This document shows, piece by piece, positions 7,965 to 16,558 of a stretch of 43,058 nucleotides of DNA (position 1 is its first letter; every line of letters begins with the position of its first letter). The notes under the pieces were generated by a model. It was not told the DNA's origin. It was given only the letters and a program-made list of their open reading frames with translations, and made no database searches. Position numbers and translations under genes: made by a program. The DNA is from a virus: positions 1 to 43,058 of IMG/VR virus record IMGVR_UViG_3300027710_000980. One strand, 5' to 3'.

Positions 7965-9388
7965 TGACAACTCCCCTTGTACTTCCTTTATTTTATGATT
8001 ATGTATTTCCTAATTACATTTTACCAAATGCCCTGCCTCCTGAGTTAGGCGTAGTAAACTATCTACATTCTTTGCATTCAAATAGACTAAGTGGTCATAC
8101 ATTCTTTGACCAAACTGATACTGTTGGGACGTATCAAAATGTACTAACCTACATGTTTGAAAAGAGCTTTGGAGATTGGGCAAGTTCCTGGGGAGGCAGT
8201 CCACATTTAGTAGCAGGACCATTATCTTGGTATGTCTACTGCTGTGAACAGTCTGTATTTTTTGGTAAGAAGAAATTTAACAGATACATATATCCTATTA
8301 GGATTACACCCCATTTTGAAGATTTCACGGGTGTTGCAAATACTCAAAGTAGGCTCAACGGACAATACTTTTGGAAATTCATCTCCAAGGAAGTATTAGA
8401 TGATGTTAGAAACAGACGAGCAATAATATTTTTAGATTACTCGTTGGAGAACTTTGTTGAAAAGTCTACATACGTTAAGTTACATACTAGCTTAGAGCAA
8501 AGTGGAATTCCTAAAGAACAAATAGTATTAGCTTACAACAGTTTTAATGCTCAAGAAAATTATGAAAATTGGTTTGCTGAAGAAGAACGTCGATTGATTG
8601 TTAGAAATTTTCCGTTTCTGATGATAAATGCATCTTACAGCTATAATGTACATCCTGATAAAGTTATGTCAGTTGACAATTTTCAACAAACAAAATCTAA
8701 TATTAGAAATAATTATTTTGTTTTTAAAATTAGGCGTCCTAGGATTCATAGAAAAGTCCTCCTGTATCAATTATTCACAGATTCTTTATTAGAAAAGGGA
8801 GATTGGTCCTGGGTATCTGATGAGAGATTCTCAAACGAATCAATGGATAATATAGAAAGAGATTATAGAGTATTCTTAGATAGACAGAAAATTGAAGAAT
8901 TTTGCAAGTCATTACCCCACCAATTACAAAAAGAACCCTATGCTGATTTTAATACGGCAGGTGCTTGGCATCATCAGGATAGAGAAACTTATCAAAATTC
9001 TTACTTTGATATATGTACGGAAACATACACACATCGAGGCCACCAATCATTAACTGAAAAGGTGTTCTCTCCTTTGATAAACTTCCAACCATTCTTTTTT
9101 GTTGCATTTCCTGGAGCTCTAAAACTTTTACAAGACCTAGGATTCAAAACTTTTCATCCCTTTATTGATGAAAGTTATGATAAAGAATTAGATACTGCAC
9201 TACGAGTAAAAATGATCTATGATGAAATAAAAAGACTGTGCGCTATGAGCAAAGAAGAAATTCATAACTGGTATTGGAGTATGGAAGAGATTCTCACACA
9301 TAATCATAACCATTTAAAAAATGTTTATAAGAATGAGCAACACTCTATAAGTTTAATGAGATATTTAAGTGACAGAATTAAAGGATAA
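7964..9388 (+). CDS. Putative glycosyltransferase-like protein (paralogue A)
   Basis: A 474-residue protein paralogous to the one at 11167. The shared part is the C-terminal third: TEKVFSPLINFQPFFFV, then LLQDLGFKTFHPFIDESYD, then a helical end with SMEEILTHNHNH. An SEKxF-type segment before a hydrophobic strand resembles the nucleotide-sugar site of GT-B enzymes such as GT10 fucosyltransferases, which is the basis for the tentative call. A mid-protein RRPRIHRK segment matches the NRNLKPHR of the paralogue. The ATG overlaps the preceding TAA by one base. The N-terminal half is unassigned. Confidence 0.5.
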   Translation: MTTPLVLPLFYDYVFPNYILPNALPPELGVVNYLHSLHSNRLSGHTFFDQTDTVGTYQNVLTYMFEKSFGDWASSWGGSPHLVAGPLSWYVYCCEQSVFFGKKKFNRYIYPIRITPHFEDFTGVANTQSRLNGQYFWKFISKEVLDDVRNRRAIIFLDYSLENFVEKSTYVKLHTSLEQSGIPKEQIVLAYNSFNAQENYENWFAEEERRLIVRNFPFLMINASYSYNVHPDKVMSVDNFQQTKSNIRNNYFVFKIRRPRIHRKVLLYQLFTDSLLEKGDWSWVSDERFSNESMDNIERDYRVFLDRQKIEEFCKSLPHQLQKEPYADFNTAGAWHHQDRETYQNSYFDICTETYTHRGHQSLTEKVFSPLINFQPFFFVAFPGALKLLQDLGFKTFHPFIDESYDKELDTALRVKMIYDEIKRLCAMSKEEIHNWYWSMEEILTHNHNHLKNVYKNEQHSISLMRYLSDRIKG

Positions 9389-9390
9389 CA

Positions 9391-10005
9391 ATGGCATATA
9401 ACAGTAAAATAATAGGATGGATGCTTGAAAGTGAACTACGAGTTTTAGAATCTATAGCTCGAACTGTACCTAAACACGGTACTATCGTTGAAGTGGGATC
9501 TATGTTTGGAAAAAGTTCCGTATGTTGGGCATTAACTGCACCTACTGCAACTGTCTATTGTATAGATCTTTACGAAGATTGGGAACAGAGTTTTAACTCT
9601 GATATTGATGAAGATGAAAGTAAGGGATTTGTAAATATCCCTTTGAAAAATACAAAATATAATTCAAAACAAGAATTCCTTAACAACACAAAAGATATTA
9701 ATAACATTGTTAGGATTGAAGGCGAAAGCCCGTATAACATTGATTATACAGGCGGCGAAATTGATGTATTCTTTTTAGATGCAGCACATTCAAATCCCAG
9801 TGATTGGGATAACTTGTGTTATTTTATTCCAATGATTAAAGCAGGGGGCATCCTATGTGGGCATGACCTTCATGTATTTCCTGACATAATGGAAAATGTT
9901 AAACGATTGGAAAAGATTCTCGGAGTACCATTTAAACATTATAATGGCGGAACAGTGTGGTCGTTTAAATTGAATAGAAAAATAACAAAGGAAGAGTTAC
10001 TCTAA
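9391..10005 (+). CDS. Class I SAM-dependent methyltransferase, family-24-like
   Basis: A 204-residue methyltransferase with a Rossmann fold. Motif I is TIVEVGSMFGKSSV (residues about 31-44), a strand ending in an acidic residue follows (VYCIDLYEDW), and FFLDAAHSNPSDWDNL plus the late strand AGGILCGHDL match the methyltransferase-24/CmcI-type pattern in which Asp and His residues bind a metal. Relatives methylate hydroxyls of sugars or small molecules. AAGGA precedes the start and the gene abuts its neighbours. O-methylation of a sugar in the cassette is an inference. Confidence 0.8.
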   Translation: MAYNSKIIGWMLESELRVLESIARTVPKHGTIVEVGSMFGKSSVCWALTAPTATVYCIDLYEDWEQSFNSDIDEDESKGFVNIPLKNTKYNSKQEFLNNTKDINNIVRIEGESPYNIDYTGGEIDVFFLDAAHSNPSDWDNLCYFIPMIKAGGILCGHDLHVFPDIMENVKRLEKILGVPFKHYNGGTVWSFKLNRKITKEELL

Positions 10006-10550
10006 TGAATTATAAATTGTCAAATTGGAATATATTTGATACATCTTATTTAAAAACATTTAATACAGATGTTCCTATATATAGTCCTTCAGTTTATCGT
10101 GAATTTCGAGGAGAAATATTTACAACGTATCATTCTACAGCACATCCTGTAAATAGCCTCTTACCTAAATCTGTTTCTGTGCATAGTCGTTTTTCAAAAT
10201 CATATGCAGGTGTACTACGCGGCCTGCACTACGATGACAAGACATGGAAATTAGTACAGGCTCTTGTTGGGGATATCTATTTGGTTGTACTAGATGTACG
10301 ACCAGGATCATCTACATTTGGTAAATGGGAATCTTATATAATCTCTGAGAAGACTAGAGATCAGGTGCTAGTTCCTCCTGGATTCGCCAACGGACACTTT
10401 GCCCTAACAGACTGCGTGTTTCACTATACATTGTTCTATCAAGGTGAATACGTAGATGAAAACAAACAAGGTGTTATAAAGTGGAATGATCCTCAGTTTA
10501 ATATTGAATGGCCTACTAATACACCAACCTTACAACAAAGAGATAGATGA
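10005..10550 (+). CDS. RmlC-type nucleotide-sugar 3,5-epimerase
   Basis: A 181-residue cupin of the dTDP-4-dehydrorhamnose 3,5-epimerase family, near the usual length. Typical segments are GVLRGLHYD (with the catalytic His of the LRGLHxQ motif), KLVQALVGDIYLVVLDVRPGSSTFGKW, the VPPGFANGHFAL loop, and a final KWNDPQFNIEW. The usual Gln after LRGLH is replaced by Tyr-Asp. It epimerises a 4-keto-6-deoxy nucleotide sugar; the base and sugar cannot be told from sequence. It starts within the previous stop and ends in an ATGA overlap with the ThDP alpha gene. Confidence 0.9.
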   Translation: MNYKLSNWNIFDTSYLKTFNTDVPIYSPSVYREFRGEIFTTYHSTAHPVNSLLPKSVSVHSRFSKSYAGVLRGLHYDDKTWKLVQALVGDIYLVVLDVRPGSSTFGKWESYIISEKTRDQVLVPPGFANGHFALTDCVFHYTLFYQGEYVDENKQGVIKWNDPQFNIEWPTNTPTLQQRDR

Positions 10551-11182
10551 TGATTAAACACTTAGAACAGTATCCAATCGTAAGACCTGACACGGGGTTT
10601 ACAGAAAACGATTTAATTGATTTTGAAAATAAAATAGTTGACCATTGGGAATCAGCTAAGATCAAAGGACCAGTACATTTGTCACATGGCAATGAATCTG
10701 CGTTAATAGAAATATTTAAAAGAATACAAACTACAGATTGGGTATTCTCTACCTGGCGGTCACATTACCATGCGTTACTGAAGGGCATAGATCCTAATTG
10801 GATTGAACAGGAAATTTTAGCAGGTAAGTCTATTACATTATGCAACGTAGATAACAAGTTCTACTCTTCGGCAATTGTTGGAGGCACGCTGCCGATTGCA
10901 CTAGGAGTAGCGCAGTCAATCAAACAAAGCGGTCTCGATGATAAAGTTTGGGTCTTTGTTGGTGATATGAGCTTCGAGAGTGGGTCTTTTTATGAAGTAT
11001 GGAAGTATGCTAGAAACTTTGAGCTTCCACTACATTTTGTAGTAGAAGACAACGGCATATCAACTTATACTCCAACAGAAGCAACATGGAATATTAAAAG
11101 AGATATTCCCGTTGATGTGATACACTATTCTTACAAATCAAAATACCCACACTACGGAACTGGAAAATGGATCGCGTTTTAA
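10547..11182 (+). CDS. ThDP-dependent E1-alpha-like subunit (short)
   Basis: A 211-residue protein similar to the diphosphate-binding (PP) domain of dehydrogenase E1-alpha and transketolase subunits. Visible signatures are STWRSHYHALLKGI, the AIVGGTLPIALGVAQSIK helix, and a ThDP motif of the GDG-(about 26)-N type: VGDMSFESGSFYEVW then VVEDNG, with the usual third residue changed to Met. Normal E1-alpha chains are over 300 residues; this one stops soon after the ThDP motif. Its partner is probably the Pyr-domain gene at 18202, 7 kb downstream. The reaction (decarboxylation, ketol transfer or acyl transfer to a sugar) is unknown. Confidence 0.8.
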   Translation: MMIKHLEQYPIVRPDTGFTENDLIDFENKIVDHWESAKIKGPVHLSHGNESALIEIFKRIQTTDWVFSTWRSHYHALLKGIDPNWIEQEILAGKSITLCNVDNKFYSSAIVGGTLPIALGVAQSIKQSGLDDKVWVFVGDMSFESGSFYEVWKYARNFELPLHFVVEDNGISTYTPTEATWNIKRDIPVDVIHYSYKSKYPHYGTGKWIAF

Positions 11183-12567
11183 AATTAATTTACAATGAGA
11201 GATATCCTATAAACGGATACGAAGACTACTTACTAAACGGAATACATCCAGCAGTTATTAAACACATTAAAGATAACTACATCGGTACTAACGTTCCTCG
11301 AGACACAATTATAAATCGTATCCAGAGCCTTAACAAAACTGATAGTTGGAGTGCTTTTTTCCGTGCAGGAAATTTCATAGGATATTATGTTAAGCATTAT
11401 CCTCGTGAGAATATAATTAAAATTGATCAAATCATTGATGATGATTCTGTTTATGTCTTTCCAGTAGACATTGGTGCCAGTATGGATAGTATATATAAAC
11501 TACATTCCTTGCACTTAGATGGTGTTGACTATTCATATCATTTTATTGATACAATTGACCCAACAGTACTAAACTATATCAGGACTGGCAAGGTTAAACT
11601 AGTATTCAATTGTATACATGATCCAATATATTTTTCCACTGAGTTAAGATTTGTAGAAAAATACCTAAACAGCTTGGGAATAAGTTCAAGTAATATTTTT
11701 ATAATATCTGGAAATGACTATGTAAAATATTTCAAAGAATTTCCAGACAGCAAGCTGAATATTTCAAGTGGATTCTTGCCCCTACAGCAAGCAGGAGAAC
11801 GGATAGACAACTTCCCAATGGTAACATCGTTGGGTTATATGTCTGATTTGGTTAGAGAGTCTGACTTAGATGTTAATCAACTCCGTCCTAAAAAGTTTTT
11901 ATGTTTTAATAGAAACTTAAAGCCTCATAGATATTTCCTAGCATATCTTGGTCTTAAATTAAACTTGTTAGACACTAGTTATTTTAGTTTCCTTGTACAT
12001 TCTGGTGGAGGTCAAGGAGCAGTTGATCATACATTAAATTTCTACAAGGGTGATAAGAGTTATGTTCAACAGATATACGATCTAGTTCCTTATCAATTAG
12101 ATACTCAAGAACTGCCTGTTGAACAGCTCAATGGCTTCCCTACAAATAATAATAAAAAAGAATACTATCTAAATTCATATATACATATTACATCAGAGAG
12201 TATATTCAGTGAAGGCGATCCTAAAAATCCATTCTTCTCAGAAAAGACATTCCATCCAATTGTAAATCTGCAACCTTTTATATATGTTGGCAATGCTTAT
12301 TCTTTAAAGACTCTGCAAGACTTGGGATTTAAAACGTTTCATCCTATTATTGATGAAAGCTACGACAATGAAGAAGATCCGCAAAAGCGTATGGCATTAA
12401 TTGCCACAGAGATAGAACGGTTTAGTAAAATGTCATTAGAAGAAATACATCGACTATATTACTCAATGCGAGACATACTAGTTCATAACCAAAATCATTG
12501 TAAGTCTTATAGACAACACAATCCTTTTGAAACAACAATTAACAAAATTAAAAATCATGGAAATTAA
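11167..12567 (+). CDS. Putative glycosyltransferase-like protein (paralogue B)
   Basis: A 466-residue paralogue of the protein at 7964, overlapping the upstream gene by 16 bases. It has KKFLCFNRNLKPHRYFLAY in the middle, then FSEKTFHPIVNLQPFIYVGN, LKTLQDLGFKTFHPIIDESY and a helical C-terminus (SMRDILVHNQNH). The S-E-K-T-F segment followed by a Pro-Phe strand and a Gly resembles the donor site of GT-B enzymes, so a glycosyltransferase role is plausible but unproven. The gap between the two copies is filled by methyltransferase, epimerase and ThDP genes, so the pair does not look like a fresh tandem duplication. Confidence 0.5.
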   Translation: MDRVLKLIYNERYPINGYEDYLLNGIHPAVIKHIKDNYIGTNVPRDTIINRIQSLNKTDSWSAFFRAGNFIGYYVKHYPRENIIKIDQIIDDDSVYVFPVDIGASMDSIYKLHSLHLDGVDYSYHFIDTIDPTVLNYIRTGKVKLVFNCIHDPIYFSTELRFVEKYLNSLGISSSNIFIISGNDYVKYFKEFPDSKLNISSGFLPLQQAGERIDNFPMVTSLGYMSDLVRESDLDVNQLRPKKFLCFNRNLKPHRYFLAYLGLKLNLLDTSYFSFLVHSGGGQGAVDHTLNFYKGDKSYVQQIYDLVPYQLDTQELPVEQLNGFPTNNNKKEYYLNSYIHITSESIFSEGDPKNPFFSEKTFHPIVNLQPFIYVGNAYSLKTLQDLGFKTFHPIIDESYDNEEDPQKRMALIATEIERFSKMSLEEIHRLYYSMRDILVHNQNHCKSYRQHNPFETTINKIKNHGN

Positions 12568-13537
12568 ACAAAAAACAATTATAGTAACCGGAGCAAGTGG
12601 CCTAGTTGGTGTACCTGCTGTCCGTAAATGTCTTGAGGAAGGTGCTGCCAAAGTATTTGCTGTAGACATTAGAATCAGCGATGCCCTGCGAGAATTAGAA
12701 GCTGAGTATCCTGGCAAGTGTATTGTTATACTAAAAGATTTAACATACCTACATGAGTGCGAAGACCTATTTGCTCATGAAAAGATTGATGTTGTCTTGC
12801 ACATTGCCGGGGTTAAGGGCAGTCCTACTCGTACTGCAACCAGTCCTGCAGACTACATGTTCCCTATGAGCATGTTTAATATGAACATGATACAAGCATC
12901 ATTCAAAGCTAATGTCGATTGGTTTGTATATCTATCGTCAGTGGGTGTATATGCTCCTGCTGATGTCATGGAAGAAGATAGTGTATGGACTACAATGCCC
13001 AGTAAGAATGACTGGCATCCAGGATGGACTAAGCGTATGGGCGAACTCGCTCTAGATGCCCTACGCATACAACATAACTGGACCAAGTGGACAGTTATCC
13101 GTCCTAGCAACATCTACGGATGCAATGACAACTTTGCCAAAGACGCAACAGTGATCAGTGCCAATGTATGGAAGCTATTAAATCTAGAAGGCGACATGGT
13201 ATGTTGGGGCAACGGATCTGCACGTAGAGATTTTGTATTTGGTGATGATGTTGCACAGGCTAGTATTGATGTAGTTAAGAAAGAAGTTAATGATGTAATC
13301 AACTTTGGCTGCGGTGAGGCAGTTACTATTAAACAAACTATAGAAACAATAGTAGAAGTTTACAAAGAACTAACAGGCACAGAGAAAAACATTGTTTGGG
13401 ACGAAACTAAACCTAACGGTGACTTACTAAGATGCCTTAGTGCAACCAAACAGCAGAAGTACGATATTTTACCGAGAACAACTTTGAAAGATGGCCTTAA
13501 GCTGACAATTTCCTCGTATATAAATAGGTATAATTAA
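12557..13537 (+). CDS. Extended SDR (NAD-dependent epimerase/dehydratase family), atypical
   Basis: The start is set at the ATG at 12557, overlapping the upstream gene by 11 bases; the frame also allows a TTG 30 bases earlier. The 326-residue protein has the Rossmann motif VTGASGLVG, the VLHIAGVKG strand, SSVGVYAP with the catalytic Ser, RPSNIYG and RRDFVFGDDVAQA. The active-site Tyr of YxxxK is missing: the lysine sits in HPGWTKRMGE, with Pro at the Tyr position. It could use a different acid, be a binding-only subunit, or catalyse an unusual reaction. Nucleotide-sugar substrate inferred from neighbours. Confidence 0.8.
   Translation: MEIKQKTIIVTGASGLVGVPAVRKCLEEGAAKVFAVDIRISDALRELEAEYPGKCIVILKDLTYLHECEDLFAHEKIDVVLHIAGVKGSPTRTATSPADYMFPMSMFNMNMIQASFKANVDWFVYLSSVGVYAPADVMEEDSVWTTMPSKNDWHPGWTKRMGELALDALRIQHNWTKWTVIRPSNIYGCNDNFAKDATVISANVWKLLNLEGDMVCWGNGSARRDFVFGDDVAQASIDVVKKEVNDVINFGCGEAVTIKQTIETIVEVYKELTGTEKNIVWDETKPNGDLLRCLSATKQQKYDILPRTTLKDGLKLTISSYINRYN
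13519..13526 (+). promoter_or_regulatory. TATAAATA box upstream of the oxygenase gene
   Basis: A perfect TATAAATA within the end of the SDR gene, 39 bases before the ATG at 13566. A transcript starting about six bases downstream would keep the AAGGAAC Shine-Dalgarno sequence at 13554-13560, so this would be a conventional leadered late transcript. Confidence 0.4.
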
Positions 13538-13565
13538 AAACGCATATAATGACAAGGAACTAGCA

Positions 13566-14252
13566 ATGTCGTATCAAAAAGTAATTGAACAAGGATTTCA
13601 TGTAGGAAAGATCACTGAAGTGGTTGAGAATACAGAAGAAATGGACAAGTTCAGCAACGACCTAATAAACTTATCAGTTGATAAGTCAAAGCATTATACC
13701 TATAGGCATAACATAAACGAAGGATGGCCAGGCCTTGAGAACAAATTAGAAATATGGCAAATTCCAGAAAGAAGGAAACTGGTAAAAGATAATAATCTTA
13801 CAATATTCCAACAATGGTATGAGACTACTCATATAACAGAAGAATTCAATCCTATTTTTAAGTTTTTTCAAAAAACAGCTGCCAACCTTGCTTTTAAAAT
13901 CTACAATGAACTAAATGATTCTAACATACATCACATTGATAGTTTTACCATATTTGAAAAAGATGACTTTATCAAAGAGCACACAGACGGTGCTAACCCT
14001 GGACGTCTTTGCGTTGTTTTGATATATCTATCAGATCCTTCTACATACAATGACAGCGGCGGCAAATTGGTTATTTCTCAAAATCAAGTTCGTACCGAAG
14101 TGGAGCCTGTTAGAGGTAATTATGTTATATTAGATTTCACTAAGCATGATATCATACACAGTGTAGAAGCTGTTAAAAATGATTTTAAGAGATTTTGCTA
14201 CATAGATTTTATATACAACAGAGACAAAAAAACAAATGAACACAAATACTAA
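13566..14252 (+). CDS. 2-oxoglutarate/Fe(II)-dependent oxygenase
   Basis: A 228-residue protein of the prolyl-4-hydroxylase-like double-stranded beta-helix family. The iron ligands are H139-T-D141 (KEHTDG) and H198 (DIIHSVEAV), and R209 (FKRFCYIDF) is placed to bind 2-oxoglutarate. The N-terminal 110 residues are helical and unassigned. AAGGAAC lies 6 bases before the ATG. Such enzymes hydroxylate proteins, lipids or small molecules and are common in aquatic phages. Here it sits between two sugar dehydrogenases, so a sugar or glycan hydroxylation is possible, but a protein target cannot be excluded. Confidence 0.85.
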   Translation: MSYQKVIEQGFHVGKITEVVENTEEMDKFSNDLINLSVDKSKHYTYRHNINEGWPGLENKLEIWQIPERRKLVKDNNLTIFQQWYETTHITEEFNPIFKFFQKTAANLAFKIYNELNDSNIHHIDSFTIFEKDDFIKEHTDGANPGRLCVVLIYLSDPSTYNDSGGKLVISQNQVRTEVEPVRGNYVILDFTKHDIIHSVEAVKNDFKRFCYIDFIYNRDKKTNEHKY

Positions 14253-15204
14253 AATTTTAATCACAGGCGGTGCTGGCCTAGTTGGACAAAACTTAACCAA
14301 CAAACTAGTAGAATCTGGATATACAAATATCCGTGTACACCTACACACAAGACAACCTCGTATCAAACATGATGTTGTTGAGTATGTAACAGGTAACTTA
14401 ATGGAATATGCAAATTGCATGGAAATTACTAAAGATGTCGGCATTGTTATTCATGCGGCCGCAAGTACGAGTAACGCAGTTGATACAGTACAAGATCCAT
14501 TGGCGCACGTTACTCCTAACGTGGCCATGAACAACTTCTTAATTGACAGTGCATATCGTAATAAGGTTAAGAAGTATATCTTCATTAGCAGTAACACAGT
14601 CTATCCTCCTAAAGGCGACGAGCCTGTAGTTGAAACAGACTTCCTGTTTGATGACCCGTATCCAGTGTACTTTCCAGTAGGCTGGATGAAACGATATGCA
14701 GAAGTACAATGCGAGTTATATGCAAAGTATCTGCCTAACCCTATGACCACTGTGGTTATCCGTCCTGCAAACCTTTTTGGTCCTCACGACAAATACGACT
14801 TTGCCAAGTGTCACGTAACTCCTGCTACTATTCGCAAGGTTGCTGATAATATGAATCCTATTCCTTTATGGGGTAATGGTACAGAACTTCGTGATTTGCT
14901 ATACATTGATGACTTCATTGAAGCACTACAATTAGTAATTGAAAAGCAAGAAACGTATGATGTATTCAATGTAGGTTGCAATGATGTTTACTCTGTAAAT
15001 GATGTATTAGCTACAATGAAACAGATTGTAGGTAATAACAATCCTGTTGAGTACGTCAGCGGTAAACCTAGCATGATTCCTACAAGACGCATTGACTCTA
15101 ACAAGATTAATCGTGTATTAGGTTGGTCTGCAAAAACTCCGTTAGCTGTTGGACTTAAGAAATCTCATGACTGGTATTTGGCAAACAAGGACGAGTTTAG
15201 ATGA
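14236..15204 (+). CDS. GDP-L-fucose-synthase-like SDR with altered active site
   Basis: A 322-residue extended SDR closest to the GDP-L-fucose synthase (WcaG/Fcl) group: ITGGAGLVGQNL, the VIHAAAS strand, SSNTVYPPKG, RPANLFGPHDKYDFAKCHV and a LRDLLYIDDFIEA segment. The GPHD...HV run is typical of that group. The catalytic YxxxK has lost its Tyr: the lysine is in FPVGWMKRYAE, with Val at the Tyr position. The fucose synthase group reduces 4-keto-6-deoxy sugars after 3,5-epimerisation, and WcaG-like reductases also act on heptoses. It overlaps the oxygenase gene by 17 bases and the next SDR gene by 4 (ATGA). Confidence 0.8.
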   Translation: MNTNTKILITGGAGLVGQNLTNKLVESGYTNIRVHLHTRQPRIKHDVVEYVTGNLMEYANCMEITKDVGIVIHAAASTSNAVDTVQDPLAHVTPNVAMNNFLIDSAYRNKVKKYIFISSNTVYPPKGDEPVVETDFLFDDPYPVYFPVGWMKRYAEVQCELYAKYLPNPMTTVVIRPANLFGPHDKYDFAKCHVTPATIRKVADNMNPIPLWGNGTELRDLLYIDDFIEALQLVIEKQETYDVFNVGCNDVYSVNDVLATMKQIVGNNNPVEYVSGKPSMIPTRRIDSNKINRVLGWSAKTPLAVGLKKSHDWYLANKDEFR

Positions 15205-16136
15205 AAGTATTAATAACAGGTGGAGCGGGGTACTTAGGTTCAACTCTAACTGAACATCTGCTTAACAACGGGTATGAAGTTACAGTTTTTGATAACTTGT
15301 TGTATAAACAGTTGTCTCTTCTCCACTTGTTCAAACGTCCAGGTTTTAAATTTATCAAAGGTGATGTTAGAAATACAGAACAACTGCGGTTATTAGTAGA
15401 AGCACACGATGTGATTATTCCTTTGGCTGCTATTGTTGGTATGCCTGCCTGTAAAGAAAACCCTCAGCTAGCAATTGATGTAAATTATTATCATATTAGA
15501 AAAATTGTAGATGTTCTTAGAGACGATCAAAAGTTAATAATTCCAAATACAAATAGTCAATACGGTTCTAGTCCCGACGTTATCACAGAAGACAGTCCGT
15601 TTAAACCACTAAGCCTTTATGCTGAAACTAAATGCGATGCAGAGGAATACGTTCTTAAGCGTGGCAATGGTGTTGTTCTAAGACTTGCAACGGTGTTTGG
15701 TGTAAGCCCGCGAATGAGGCAAGACTTGTTGGTCAACGACTTTGTTTACAAAAGTGTAACAGATGGATATCTGGTGTTGTTTGAAGCTCACTTTAAACGT
15801 AACTATATCCATGTTCAAGATATTGCTCAAACGTTTGAGTTTATGATTAGAAATTACGATCGGTGTAGAGGACAGGTTTATAATGTAGGTCTAAGTACTG
15901 CCAATCTAAGTAAATTAGAACTAGCAGAAACAATTAAAAAGCATGTTCCTAATCTTGTAATCAAACAGGATGACTTCAAAGAAGACTTTGACAAACGTAA
16001 CTACATTGTATCGAATGAAAAAATTGAAAAATTAGGCTGGAGTCCAATGTATGACCTAGACTACGGCATTAAACAATTGATCGAAGCATATCAAATAATA
16101 ATAAATTACAACAACAGGAGTTTTACTAATCTATGA
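15201..16136 (+). CDS. Extended SDR, nucleotide-sugar epimerase/dehydratase family
   Basis: A 311-residue protein with an intact active site, unlike the two SDRs before it. It has ITGGAGYLGSTLTEHL for NAD(P) binding, FDNLLYKQ, the GDVRN strand, IPLAAIVGMPAC, IPNTNSQYGSS, YAETKCDAEEY for the catalytic Tyr/Lys pair, LRLATVFG and RNYIHVQDIAQTF. Homologues are UDP- or GDP-sugar 4-epimerases, dehydratases and reductases; the exact substrate cannot be read. ATGA overlaps with both neighbours indicate translational coupling. Confidence 0.85.
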   Translation: MKVLITGGAGYLGSTLTEHLLNNGYEVTVFDNLLYKQLSLLHLFKRPGFKFIKGDVRNTEQLRLLVEAHDVIIPLAAIVGMPACKENPQLAIDVNYYHIRKIVDVLRDDQKLIIPNTNSQYGSSPDVITEDSPFKPLSLYAETKCDAEEYVLKRGNGVVLRLATVFGVSPRMRQDLLVNDFVYKSVTDGYLVLFEAHFKRNYIHVQDIAQTFEFMIRNYDRCRGQVYNVGLSTANLSKLELAETIKKHVPNLVIKQDDFKEDFDKRNYIVSNEKIEKLGWSPMYDLDYGIKQLIEAYQIIINYNNRSFTNL

Positions 16137-16558
16137 GCGAACGAAAATACTTACATACACTAGGCGATCTAATCGATCGGTTAAGTATTGTCCAATTAAA
16201 AGAAGTGTTTATTGCAGAACATAAAGAAGAATACTCGAAAGAGATTGCCGATATCGTACACGATATACAAATTATATTAAATGATACGGATGCTAAAATC
16301 ACAGCAGATACTATTCGTGCTATTGTTGTTGTAAGTCAAATGAACTTACATATCTGGCACAACGAATCTAACTATCGACGTGGAATTAAAGATGGCAACA
16401 ATTTAGAACTTACACACGGGCTGAACGGAATTCGCAATACAGCTAAGAATAAGATTCAAGAAGTTGTAGGCGGCCGCCTAGACTATAAAGTTGATTGTCT
16501 GGCTGCTGATTGGAAAGATTGGGAAATTAGTTGGAGTAAAAATGATAAGCAAACCTAA
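16133..16558 (+). CDS. Uncharacterised protein, DUF4254-like
   Basis: A 141-residue all-helical protein. The N-terminus has LGDLIDRLSIVQLKEVF, and the middle has MNLHIWHNESNYRRGIKD followed by LNGIRNTAKNKIQEVVGG. This pattern (Asn/His, Trp/Arg, then a closing N-x-x-R-N helix) resembles the uncharacterised DUF4254 family seen in polysaccharide clusters; that match is from memory and tentative. It overlaps the SDR gene by 4 bases and the following SGNH gene by 17. Function unknown. Confidence 0.5.
   Translation: MSERKYLHTLGDLIDRLSIVQLKEVFIAEHKEEYSKEIADIVHDIQIILNDTDAKITADTIRAIVVVSQMNLHIWHNESNYRRGIKDGNNLELTHGLNGIRNTAKNKIQEVVGGRLDYKVDCLAADWKDWEISWSKNDKQT

Noticed and set aside
10547-11182. Truncated pseudogene of an E1-alpha subunit
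   Set aside because: The frame is intact, the ends overlap both neighbours in the manner of this operon, and a matching short beta partner exists at 18202, so a functional minimal enzyme is more likely.
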